This document shows, in pieces, positions 1 to 10,733 of a stretch of 64,000 nt of DNA (positions within the stretch are counted from its first letter, which is position 1; each line of letters begins with the position of its first letter). The translations under genes were made by a program, and so were the position numbers. The notes beneath the pieces are model-generated. The model did no database searches. It worked only from the letters and a program-made list of their open reading frames with translations, and was not told the origin of the DNA. This DNA is from Trema orientale (lineage: Eukaryota > Streptophyta > Magnoliopsida > Rosales > Cannabaceae), in the NCBI GenBank assembly GCA_002914845.1, contig JXTC01000478.1, positions 67,532-131,531 of the forward strand. The letters run 5' to 3'.

Positions 1-430
1 AGGTGTTCTTGATCGTTCTCCAACGAAGGATTCAACTTGGTGCCCACTCACTTAATCAACCAAGAGCAAGAGCATAGACAAGAAGATCTAGGGTTAGAGG
101 TTTGATCACCATCAACAAAGAGATCAAGAAGGAGCACGCTACAAGAGGTAAACCCTAATCCCATCTCTAGGATTTATGCATCTAGATTTGATTTGTGTTA
201 TACATGATTCTGTATATGATATATGTATGTAATATGGTTATGAAAACTGTTTTCATGTAAAAAATTTTAAAACCTAAATCCGCTTCTGCTGCGTTCATGA
301 TGTGATCATGTGTTTTTCATAGTTTTCATGCATGTATGTTTTTGTCCTAAGTGTTAGGCAATTCTGCATCCGCATCCTCCCTGATTACTAGAAGCTTATG
401 GAGTTTGGAAATTCTGTGTGAAGCCTGAAC
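1..430. other. Unassigned flank, possibly the 3' part of an LTR
   Basis: No coding frame is convincing. The stretch with 'gctacaagaggtaaaccctaa' near 140-160 resembles the R/U5 part of Copia LTRs; the solo LTR at 5544-7430 has 'gctacaagaggtatt' at a comparable place near its 3' end. This is inferred from a short similarity. No LTR terminus or target duplication could be found because the sequence is cut by the window edge. Confidence 0.25.
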
Positions 431-589
431 CCTGTGGCCGGTACTAGTGCTAGTACCAGGAACCGAAAGACTACTGGAAACGGGAAGAGCTGAATGCCTG
501 AGACTGGTTCTGAGCAGGCTTTTATCTAGTTGCCCTGGAATGGTACAGAGGCACTCTAGCTCCCTTGTGGCCTATCTTGAGATAAGGTT

Positions 590-1453
590 AGCTTCTACTG
601 ATAGAAAGGATAAGACTTCTTCTGGTGGCCCTGCTGGCTGTAGTGAAAACATCTGTGTGGTCCAAACCGTCCTTTTCTAAAAACACTACTGCTCTGAGAG
701 CTCTTCGATTGCAACTAGCCTTGGTTTCTCCTATTGGCCTTCCTATCACTTCCTCTGTTCCTCGACTATTCCCTCAAAGTCGACTTGTCATCAAGAAAGG
801 CTTCTGCTTTCTCTGCCGCAGCAATAAGATCAACCAGAATGTCAAAATGCTAAGTCACAATCTTCTCCAGGATGGCTGACCTTAGAGCTTCCATGAACTT
901 GACAAGCTGAAGAGTAGGGTCTGTTCTCGGTGCATATGCATACTAGGCCAATTCTATGAACCAGATGTAATACTCATTCACTGTCAAATCACCTTGCTTA
1001 AGTCGCGTACTCTCTAATCATGGCAGATCTATGACTAGCATTGGCATACTGGTCTTTGAATTGTCCTTCAAAGATCTCCTAGGTCATACCAGTTTCCTGT
1101 CATGATAGCTTGACAATTTCCTACCAGTTGGTAGCTCCATCAGACAACTAATAAGCGACAAAGACCACTCGGAACTCAGTAGGCGTCCCGATGGTTGTAA
1201 AGATCTTTTTAACTTCTCTGAGCCATTTCTCAGCTGCGCTGGGGTCCGGCTTACCATCAAAATTTGGCAGACTCAACTTGACGAAATCCTTGAAAAAGCT
1301 AGCCTGACGAGCCTCAGGATCTCGTTGAGCTCTTAGTCCCGGTATTTCCTGCAAAGTCTTATAAAGATCTGCTAGAGGGTCGGGAATTTCTTGTTGTGGC
1401 AGAGGAGTATTATTTCTTGGCTCTTGCCTTGGTACTCTTCTTCTCAGAGACAT
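590..1453 (-). pseudogene. Ty3/Gypsy gag pseudogene (minus strand)
   Basis: Reading down from the ATG at 1453 gives a basic N-terminus (MSLRRRVPRQEPRNN) and then the retrotransposon gag core signature KLSLPNFDGKPDPSAAEKWL. Past the first stop near 1148 the similarity continues in other frames, with LKQGDLTVNEYYIWF (the usual L+QG-x-TV-x-EY block) near 975-1015 and a degenerate zinc knuckle, RCFHYSQQGHQKK, near 620-660 that keeps only the first cysteine and the histidine. Stops and frameshifts make it non-functional. It lies directly downstream of a tRNA-Met-like primer-binding site and an LTR on the same strand, so it is the 5' end of a Gypsy element whose pol region is missing to the left. 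Confidence 0.8.
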
Positions 1454-1580
1454 CTTACTAGTCTGTATAAATATGCCAAAGTGCCAGTGAGACAATGATG
1501 CTGAATTTCAAACCTTTTTTTTTTTGAAAACTAATTACAATCTAATCTAATGGTGTCACATCTAAGACAGATAAACATCC

Positions 1581-1592
1581 ACTCTGATATCA
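1581..1592 (-). promoter_or_regulatory. Primer-binding site of the minus-strand Gypsy element
   Basis: The minus strand reads TGATATCAGAGT, close to TGGTATCAGAGC, the complement of the initiator tRNA-Met 3' end used by many plant LTR elements. It sits five bases inside the LTR end at 1598 and upstream of the gag ATG at 1453, as expected. Confidence 0.6.
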
Positions 1593-1597
1593 AAATT

Positions 1598-3660
1598 TGT
1601 TGTCACGACCCAAACCCCAGGTTAGTGGCAGAATAGGAATTTCACAACTGAAAATTCAAAAGTTATTTTAGAAAAATTTATAAAAATGATTTTTTAAAAA
1701 TAAAATTCCCATAGTTTTGTGAAGACCATTAAACGTAGATTGATAATGAAATTTATTTAAATAAACCATGCATTATCATCAGTAGTCTCACAGTCTAGCA
1801 GACTAATTATACAGACTAAGTCCGTGAAACGGGCCTTTAAGTATTTTGATACAAGCTAAGAAAACAAAGTTATTTTACATAGTTACCAGTTGTCTTCGGG
1901 GTAATTAGCTCCTCACTAATCTTCTCTCGAGTCTCTAAAATCACACTGAGTACTACCTGAGAGGGAAAAAGAAAGAGATGAGCATTCACATACTCAGTAG
2001 GAATTCAATTACCTTTTGAATGGATGCAATTTCTCAAACATGCATGGTTAGTTCCTTTAAATCCATTTATAAATCAAGTTTATAAATCATTGGTATTCAG
2101 AATAATCACATATTCAAAACCAAATCTAAAACTATATTATTGTATATATTATACATCAAAAAGAATATAAGTGAGCTCTCATTCTCCTGTCACGACCCTG
2201 TAATACCTCTGTAGCAGAGGTATCCAGCATTCAGATATTGCTCATAGGTGTATCAGCAAAAACCTGCGCAGGGGCCTAGGTCTCTCACCTAGTGCTGCAG
2301 CAACTCGCCAGCGATCTAAAATATTGTGATGCTATAATGGAACTCAAGTATGTGATAATATGGTATGTACAACATGTAACAGCTCAGGACTACCATGCAT
2401 CCAATATTCAAATCATGCTTTGAAAATCAAACTTGGCACTATTCTGGGATTTACCATAACTTGGGCAGCACACCGCTATTTTACTCTAAAACTAGAATGT
2501 AAAAATGTATATAATAATCCACACAGTCCAATCCTAGTATAACCCAATAATTAACAGCAATTTCTTTAACCATCATAAAATCAGGATTTTTCATAGATAA
2601 ATTTTAATGCAATTAAAATCTAGAACATATATAAAAATCAGGTAATCGAACTCCAACCTCGATATGGTAGTAATACCAGGCCAATGACGCTCAAACAATC
2701 CCCCGTTGGTCACTGAGGTGCTTAAACGGCAATTTCTCGTAAGTCTACTTGAAAAAGTGACTTTTTAACCAAAACTTCAAATGTAGAAATGGAGACCACC
2801 ACTGAATTAAGAGCACTCATAAATGCTAGATTAGACATATACCTTATCAAAAATGGGTCCATGTACGGGATCGCCCTCTGGCACGCAAAACGGTGTAATT
2901 TTTTGCCACGAAATTCTAATTTTTGTTCACAACGAATATAGTAGTATTTTATATCAAAATTCATATCTCGACCTCACTAAGTCTAAATTCGAAGTCAGAA
3001 CTCAGTTTTGAGGTCCCTAACATTAGTTACACTCAAAAATCCGAGAATTACAATAATACCACTTTTTGTAAATAATTAGAAAAATGTCCTCTTTTTCTAA
3101 TTACCATTTACCTCACTTTTAGTTACTGTTTTTACTTCTACCAATTGTAATTATTCATGTTTTTATTCTTCTTTCATCTCGTATATTTACCTCGGGTAAA
3201 TAAATTCTTTAACCAAAATAATTACGTAAATATCACTTTTTACAAAGTTGGTAAAAACGGTAAAAGTGGTGAAAATCTTGTCGGGTATAAATTTTACCGA
3301 GCAACCACTTGAAGGTGGTCTGCGATGATGAGAGAAGACCACACTCGTCGGCAGTGACAAAAAACGGCGAAGGACGGCGAAAATATCACCAGAAAACCTC
3401 GTCGGTGGCGAGAACTTTGGCCAAGCCGATCTTCTTCGTCGGCCAGAGTTTTGCGGCGGTAGCAGTCGGCATTGACTCGTCGGTAGCAAGGGAAGACCGC
3501 GAGCAGGTGCATTGGTCCGATAGCGGCACGGTGAGGCATCATTAGGCTTCGGTCGATTGCTCCTTCTCTCTCTTTCTTTCAGGGCTCTTTGTGTGAAAAG
3601 AAAGGAGAATTTGGGGCCCTTATATGCAAAATATGAACACTGTAGACCCCTAATAAAATA
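1598..3660 (-). mobile_element. Ty3/Gypsy LTR, minus strand (outer end not resolved)
   Basis: The plus strand begins TGTTGTCACGACCC at 1598, which on the minus strand is an LTR 3' end (GGGTCGTGACAACA) next to the primer-binding site. A TATA box on the minus strand (GCATATAAGG, about 3622-3632) is followed by a GC-richer transcribed stretch (3290-3600) typical of the R/U5 region of Gypsy LTRs. The short frames on both strands of 3187-3545 fall inside this leader and look fortuitous. The 5' end of the LTR should lie above 3660, but I could not find matching ends or a target duplication, so the right boundary is open. Confidence 0.55.
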
Positions 3661-4420
3661 TTCAGATATTTTGAATATTTAAATCCAAAAAATTAAAATT
3701 ACGACAATGTCATTGGGCCTTAAAATGTCCATTTTAACCTTTAAAATTCTCAGTTTTTACAATAAAAGTAAATAATTGAAGATAAAAGAAAAATCTAACT
3801 GAGCTTACATAATTTATGTGTTTAAGAATTCACATATTATTCATGTTCACATTCGAGAGTATATTGATGGTCATCAGCTTACCATCCTAGTCAGGAATAA
3901 CAAACGTCTATAGTGGTATAGAGACATTATTGTCATCGATACATATTTTCTTATCATTTTTACAATCCTAATACATAATAATAATGTAAGTGGTTATGAT
4001 GATACTATCTCTGAAAATCAAACAAAACCAAATAATCTTGATATCATGATCAAATTCAAAACGAAGACATGATTTATATTTAAAACCCAAATAAATAATT
4101 ATTACCTTCCAGTTAGAGGTGGACTCAGAAAAATAGGTGTTAAGATCAACATGCCAACTCTTTCAAAGGTCAAATCTGTAACTTGATGATATATTAGAAC
4201 ATTTCTTTGGAGATTGATACTGTCAAGCAATATCAACAATCTCTCTCGATCTTAGACGACTTGGAGATATAGACTTATACTCACAGATATTTCTTTTCTT
4301 AAGTAACTTACTCCTCTCATGTAAAGTAGAAAACTTCGAGTTTGATTGTCTCATATTCACAATTTCTCACAATATTTGCTTTTAAAAAAGAAGAAATCCA
4401 AAAGAATGAAGTGAAAATGA

Positions 4421-4767
4421 AATTTGATTACTATATTACTAAATTAGGATTTGAAATAAAAACAAATCAATACAGTCAAATACGATATAAATTTTAATGA
4501 CTAACACAAATTTCAAAACCTACCTAATTAATTTAAATGCAAAGAATGAATCCTAATACAGAATAAAATATGGAATAAAAAAATAAAACAAAAAAGAAAA
4601 AAATTTGATTACTCTATATTACTAGATTAGGATTTGAAATAAAAACAAATTAACACAATCAAATACGATATCAATCTTAATGACTAAAACAATTTTCAAA
4701 AACTACCTAATTAAATGCAACAAAACGAATAAAATATGAAATAAAAAATAAAACAAAAAGAAAACAA
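4421..4767. repeat. Tandem duplication, about 181-bp unit
   Basis: Unit 1 (4421-4601) and unit 2 (4602-about 4767) both start aatttgattact and share, in order, ttaggatttgaaataaaaac, caaatacgatat, tctaatgact-like and cctaattaa blocks. They differ by scattered substitutions and small deletions, so the duplication is not recent. Confidence 0.8.
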
Positions 4768-5220
4768 AATTCAAACCGTTACTGAATCATTCTGAGTATT
4801 AATTGCAATCTCACACAAAAAAAAAAAAATCTATAGCATTAATTATAAACCTTAATCGGTTCTTAAACCTACTATAGCAGGTACTAATTACTCAATTTAA
4901 TGAATGCTTGTCCTAATTTGTATAATAAATTTATTGTTACACATATTTTAATAATGGTTACTAATTGAGATGTAACCATTAAAACCTCATTCATATATAT
5001 ATATATATATATATATTTTAAATAATTGGTCAAAAATAATTTAAATAATAGGTTATCTAATTCTAGTGAAAAAATTGAATTTTGAAGTAGAAAAATACTC
5101 AAATCGCCGAAAAATATGGGTTTTTTCTATTTTGCCACCATTGTTTGTGAGAGGAGGGAGAGAGAAAAATGATTCTAAAACTGGGCTCCAATAGCCTAAT
5201 TCTGGAACCAGACCCATCGA

Positions 5221-5236
5221 GGCACTTTAAAGTGCC
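5221..5236. repeat. Perfect 16-bp palindrome
   Basis: The sequence GGCACTTTAAAGTGCC is its own reverse complement. It lies in a non-coding, slightly GC-rich stretch, and I cannot attach it to an element. Confidence 0.7.
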
Positions 5237-5543
5237 GTTATAGGACCTCGCCTTGGTAGGCCTTCCTCACTCTCACGGTGCGTGTGACGACATAAATGCC
5301 GTGCAAGGGGGCGCCTTCTATTCCCATCTTGTAGTGCTTGGCTTCATTATGAACTACATTAGGCTATTTGTCTTTCTCATAATCAGTTTTCCAAGAAGGA
5401 GGAAAAGTCAACTCATATTTTCTATTTGGTTCAATGATCCAAATATCAGTACACCATCAAGCACATAAAAGGCGAAAACAATGTTTTTGAAGACTACCTA
5501 GCAAGACCATTAATATTCCCAAGGATTCATGAATTGGCAGTAG

Positions 5544-7430
5544 TGTTAGGGTTTATGCCCTAAAAGCATGTATATTTTGGATATTTGCTGAATTAATAAA
5601 ATGACATTTTTCTATTTGAATTTGTGCATAATTGGTATGTCTTTAAATATCAGAAAATTCCTAGTTTATTTATGTGACCACAAATTTAGTATATAAGTGT
5701 TATATACATGAGGATTAAATTTATGGATAATAAACTAAATATAGTCCATAATAATTAATTAAAGTTTGGGATCTTTAATTAAATATTATTAGTACGGTCC
5801 ATTAACATTGAGAATGTAATAGTCTTATCCGGACTATTGATGTGTTGACATCACAATGGAGGTACTTTATATAATTCGATTATATAGGACTGGACCAGAC
5901 ATGATTTGAATCTCACTTAAATTCCGTTAACTGTTGAGAGTTCAAATAATGTCAATAGATGATCATATGTAAATCAATCTTAATCCTGAGTAGTTATAGA
6001 CTCCTATTTATAACATTATGTTCTTTGACATACTTGTTAAAGATTTGTTTTTTAAACAGATCGAAATACTTGTATCTTGGGAGCATGATGAGATGAGTAG
6101 CTGGGAATGTAGCTTACAGATATGGAATCCATTCCTTCCATTAGGAAGCTAGAAAGATGATTCCCTTGTGTATTGATTCGGGACTTGAACAGTTTGAGTA
6201 CTCAATTTATAATAGATTTATAAATTAATTGTTCATTAGAGAATCAATGGTACACAAGGATAAAGATGTAATTGGAGAGGTAAACGGAACTTGACCTAGC
6301 TCCAATTATGAATTGTCTATGGAGGATTGAACTACATGTAATGATTAAATCGATGGGCTGCTCGTTGTTTTCTGAGTAAATTAATTCTGTAACTTCAAGA
6401 GTGCAATTCCAGATTTTTAGTGGAGTAATACTGGAATTAATAAATTAGACAAATTAATTAAAGAGTTTAATTAATTGTCATAATTTATTAGAGCTTGAAT
6501 TACAGGTCCATAGGTCCCCAATTCCACCTCTTACAAACACTGTACTGGATATTATATTATTTCTATTACTGCACACTTTGTCTAGATAAATAGTTTATCT
6601 ATATGTAATTAATAATTGTTATTAATTAAATAATTAATTAATTTTAAATAATTAATTTTAAATTTATGGAGGGATAAGTTTCCCAATTTGTTTAAATTTT
6701 GAATTTAAAAATATCTAATTATGAGATAATTAGATAAATAGAAATTGGAAACTGACTGAAAGTGAAATAGTTATCTGTTAGTTTATATATATATATAATT
6801 AATTAATTAGATTAATTTAATTTAAATATATATATATATATATAATCATATTAAAAGAAACGGAAACTAACGTTTCCTTATTTACGTTTTCTTTAAAAGT
6901 TTTATAAAAGAAAAACTTTTCACGTTTTCATTAAAAACGTTTTATATATATGTATGTTAATTTTATTAATATATATATTAATTTATTTATTAAATAGTTT
7001 AATAAATATATATATATATAAGGTGAAACCTTAGCAGAAAATAGACAACACTACGTATTATTTTCTACAGAGCCTCCATAAACTAGAGAGAAAAAGAAGA
7101 GTGTCTTCCTATTCTCTGTAGAACAAACTCTTGCAATCTCATGTGTTGAGAAAATTGCAAGTGCCTAAAGTGTGTCAGTTTAAGAAATTGTACGCAACGC
7201 CCACACGTTCATCCAGTTGTGCTTGAGGCTTGGATTGGAAGATCGTGGTTTAGAAGACAATAAAGCTAGGATCCGCTGATAGGCTACAAGAGGTATTAGA
7301 TCTATTCTCTTTATGTGTTCCTATTTGCTATGAATTAATACTATGCACTCATATAGTCAATTGTTTTGAGAAAATTTTTGAATGGTCCTGGGCCAATCTT
7401 CCGCTGCGAAAATCATTTTTAACTCCAACA
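5544..7430 (+). mobile_element. Solo Copia LTR (1,887 bp) with target duplication AGTAG
   Basis: The LTR starts TGTTAGGGTTTATGCCC and ends TTTTTAACTCCAACA. It is flanked by identical 5-bp direct repeats AGTAG at 5539-5543 and 7431-7435, with no internal region, so it is a solo LTR left by recombination between two LTRs. The same family forms both LTRs of the minus-strand Copia element at 28992-37939: shared landmarks are the start motif, the 'gctacaagaggtatt' block and 'gggccaatcttcc' near the end. The interior has several (AT)n runs (about 6786-6800, 6826-6842, 7008-7020). Confidence 0.92.
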
Positions 7431-7435
7431 AGTAG

Positions 7436-7804
7436 TACCAGGAATTCAGACCCCTCGGATATACAACTAAATAGACTATATTCAAATATTATGCACAAAT
7501 ACTGCATAATGCGTATCATTTAATTAAATGAATAAATTTTTTATATAACAATTAACTTCTTTTATGAGCTCACTTAGAATGGGACAAAACAAATCACACA
7601 ATCTTATGCACAACACCATATCACGGAAAAAAAACATGGACATGATGAAACATGGGGTGAAGTGGTAGCACTCCTGTTATCACATTAAACCATAGGGACA
7701 TGAGGGACAGGAAGATACACATTACAACCCATGAAACTAAGACCGATCGAACCCATGAAAGTTCAATAGCGACAATAGCGTCCCATAAAACAAGTTGGTA
7801 GCAC
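7436..7804. other. Short non-coding interval between two solo LTRs
   Basis: This is probably older host or repeat sequence. If both solo LTRs are subtracted, the sequence left of 5544 continues here. No gene, repeat unit or regulatory motif is recognised. The last five bases (7800-7804, AGCAC) are the target duplication of the next LTR. Confidence 0.5.
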
Positions 7805-8135
7805 TGATAAATACGATATTTATATTTATTTTTACTCCTAAATTCTGTTTTTACTAGTTATTTTTGTTTATTGTTTTGTCTAATTTTATTGTTTTTATTG
7901 ATTAGGAAAATAATTACTGTTCTTGGAGAAAAATTGCAAAATTAGACGCAAAGAAGATATTTTTCAAATTAAGTTTTATATGGTCTTATGTCTAATTAAA
8001 AAAAGATTAGTCCACATGTTGGAGAAAGCCCAATAATCAATTACACTTAAATTGTCCATTAATGACTCAAATGTAGCAAGCCCATTATGCTAGAAAGCCC
8101 GATGGACTTAGGTGACCACCAACCCATAATGTTTT

Positions 8136-8517
8136 GAGGAAATTTGATTTTTTATGGTATTTTTTCAAAAAAATTGAAAAATCCCGGAATTTGAAATTGT
8201 TCTGAAAAATCTCGGATAAAGTATTTAGAAAAAAAACTATTTTTTAGTGATTGATGAGATACTTAAGGTAACTAGTTAAGTTAGTAACAGGATTGGTTAC
8301 TCTAAGTAACTTAACTGGTTACCTCGAGTACTATTGAAAAATACCAAATTTAAAGAAAAATGGTATTTTTTTAAATATTTTTTAAAAGTGTTATTTTTCT
8401 AATAATATTTTAAAAAATAATATTTTTTTAAATCAATCCGGATTTTTTCAAAAAAATCAATCCATCCGGAATTTTTCAATTTTTGGTATTTTGAGCCTGG
8501 AATTTTGTAAATAGCCC
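8136..8517. mobile_element. Foldback MITE, Mutator-like, 9-bp target duplication
   Basis: A 382-bp non-coding segment is flanked by perfect 9-bp repeats TAATGTTTT (8127-8135 and 8518-8526). Its two halves are inverted relative to each other: 'attgaaaaatcccgga' on the left pairs with 'ccggaatttttcaat' on the right, and the centre holds a strong hairpin (GGTAACTAGTTAAGTTA against TAACTTAACTGGTTACC, about 8273-8326). Nine-base duplications are characteristic of Mutator-like elements. Confidence 0.75.
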
Positions 8518-8608
8518 TAATGTTTTAGTTACCTAATTTCTATAGAGAAAATTAGGCCCATTTTAAAAAATAATTATAAATTTACAGTGAGCTCAATTTT
8601 TTTAAATC

Positions 8609-8797
8609 TGGTACTAAAATATTTTTTAGAAAATACCATTTTTAAAAACTAGTAATCAATAACTAGCAATCAATTATCGAGCACTGATAATTAATAACAA
8701 AGATATTTATAATTGGTATATAACTATAACCAATTTCAAATACCACTAACTAGTAATCAATTTTAAAAAGTGGTATTTTTCTTAAAAAATGGTATGT
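8609..8797. repeat. Second foldback (MITE-like) in the same LTR
   Basis: The arms 'aaaataccatttttaaaa' (about 8631-8648) and 'ttttaaaaagtggtatttt' (about 8761-8779) form an inverted repeat; the interior repeats 'actagtaatcaat' directly. No clear target duplication was found, so the boundaries are approximate. Confidence 0.45.
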
Positions 8798-10083
8798 TAA
8801 TTAAACAAAAACCCAACCCACCGTATCTTTATAATTTTTTTTTTTTTTTAAGTTTTCGTAGGTAAACTTAATTTTTGTAGATAAACGTGTTAGAAACCCA
8901 TTTCTATCAGATGATACGTGAATCATTAAGGTTGCATTACGTGATTCATTTATTATATAAATACAAAAGCCGATGAGCTTTGTTTGGCACGCCTTTAGTT
9001 CCTTCAACCTGTCTGCATTTTTATTGGACACTTATGCTTTGTTGTTTTCCATTTTTCCTTCTAAAAAATGAATTTTGTGATTTGATACCTAGTTTATAAG
9101 TTTACTTGTTTTCACTTCTAAGTTTTTAATTCACAAAATATTTATAAATTGTTAAAGGCAAAGGCAAGAGCAATATAGTGGCAATTTGGAGAGATTCTGG
9201 AAGATAAGAAAACAACAACGAGAGATTTTGGAAGATAAGAAAATGACAACGACTAAGAATTTTTTTTTAGAGTTTAATTTTTTTCTCTTTTTAATTTTTG
9301 TTTAAATTACTATGACTGTATCTGTGTTTTTTTCTAGTTTAGTTACGAATTAATTTTATTTTCTAGGGCTATGTTGTAACCTAACTAAGAAGTTTTAATT
9401 CTTCCTATTCAATTTATTTGAGGTTTATTTTTCTATGATTGAGTATTCATTATTCTTCTTAATGTTTTTAAACAATTGGCCAATATGACAATCATAACGA
9501 GACCATGAGGCTATTTATATATCTAACTTTTATAATGAATATTATAAGTTACGTGAGTGATAAAGATATACTTACTTACTTGACTTGTGTGATTGTTAAG
9601 AGAGAAACCATAGAACTTAATGAATCTTATTAAGTTGTAATTCATATATAGATATAATGGGTTATCTTATTAGTTTATTTTAACTTAAGCTTGAGAGAGG
9701 AATAGATTAGGGATTCTCAACCGTTAATTTGGATAATAAATTTAAATAATGAGAATAAGAAAATTATGATAGATTAATTGTGATGAAATTAGAAATCTTA
9801 GTGTTTTATTAATTTGATTTGTCTCTTTACCTTGTTATTTATTTCTTTTAGTTTTTATTTTATTTTGTATTTCGCATTTAGTTTAATTAGTTGAATTGTT
9901 TAAATAAAATTAGGATTAATTAATTTCAGTACTCAGTAATTTCATAATTCTAAATACAATAATTTATATTTCTCGTTTCTATGCGTTTACAAATTACACA
10001 ACAAGCACTTACTACTAGTAAAAGAAACAATCTGTCTCTTCGAAGATGCCCATAAAACGAGCCCCTAACCCAACGAGACGTAG

Positions 10084-10674
10084 TGTTATGCGATCTTAAA
10101 TCCATAATTGGTCAACGCCGAAAAAGTCAAAAGTTAAGCATGACATGGTCGCATAAGAATTCCCTTAATTAAAATGCGACCACATCCGAATGTGAAAGGT
10201 GCGACCATTATAAAAAAAGGGAAACTGATTTAAGCTTCACCAAAAGGGTAATTGGCGTGGAAAAGGAAACAAGCTTCAGAATAGAGATTGAGTAATCTCC
10301 TGTATTTAGTTAAGGATATTACCCGATTCTATGAATGTCAAATTGTATACCTACTCGTTTATGTAATTGGGAAACTTGAAGCCACCTTCACCTATATAAA
10401 GGGGGCTCAGTCTCATAATTTGGGGACACGATATCTGACTACTACTTCACTATACACTCTGTAATTCTCTCTTTGCTCTCACCTTGAGGCTTAGAGAAAC
10501 TCTTGTAATTCTCCAGAAAATAGTAAAGAACAGTGGACGTAGGCTCATCTTTTTTGGGGCTGAACCACTATAAAATTCGTGTCTCCTTGATTATTATGCT
10601 TTATCAACCCTTTTCACACACAAGCCACATCTCGTAATTTACTAAATTCATTGTTGACAAAACCTCCGTCAACA
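10084..10674 (+). repeat. 5' LTR of the Tat element
   Basis: It begins TGTTATGCGATC and ends CCGTCAACA. A TATA box (TATATAAAGGGGG, from 10393) sits about 280 bp from the 3' end. Compared with the 3' LTR by eye it shows three substitutions, all transitions, and a one-base length difference in an A run. Confidence 0.93.
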
Positions 10675-10676
10675 AT

Positions 10677-10693
10677 TGGCGCTAGAAGGAGGG
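10677..10693 (+). promoter_or_regulatory. Primer-binding site of the Tat element
   Basis: TGGCGCTAGAAGGAGGG lies two bases after the LTR end. The leading TGG complements the CCA end of a tRNA. The particular tRNA was not determined. Confidence 0.7.
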
Positions 10694-10733
10694 CTATTCC
10701 AGCAAATAATTTGTCATTCTTGTTTCTTCAACA

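Larger units (their letters stand above)
3661..5543. other. AT-rich non-coding stretch with a tandem duplication
   Basis: No coding frame is supported. It probably contains the U3 end of the minus-strand Gypsy LTR and older flanking DNA. It holds a 181-bp tandem duplication (separate entry), an (AT)n microsatellite at about 4992-5017 and a perfect 16-bp palindrome at 5221. The GC-richer part (5200-5330) could be the end of another element, but nothing identifies it. Confidence 0.4.
7805..10003 (+). mobile_element. Second solo LTR (2,199 bp) with target duplication AGCAC
   Basis: It begins TGATAAATACGATATTT and ends ATTACACAACA, i.e. TG...CA, and is flanked by identical AGCAC at 7800-7804 and 10004-10008. 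Its composition (very AT-rich, 'aggaaaataattact', long T-rich downstream part) resembles long LTRs of plant non-chromovirus Gypsy elements, but I cannot name the lineage. It carries two foldback elements (8136-8517 and about 8609-8797) and a 31-bp tandem repeat at about 9188-9252 (agagatt-t-tggaagataag, twice). The orientation is inferred only from composition. Confidence 0.8.

Noticed and set aside
3187-3545. Overlapping frames on both strands (80-100 codons)
   Set aside because: They lie in the GC-richer R/U5 part of a Gypsy LTR; simultaneous frames on both strands reflect composition.
5253-5468. 71-codon frame in non-coding DNA left of the solo LTR
   Set aside because: No recognisable motif and no supporting context.
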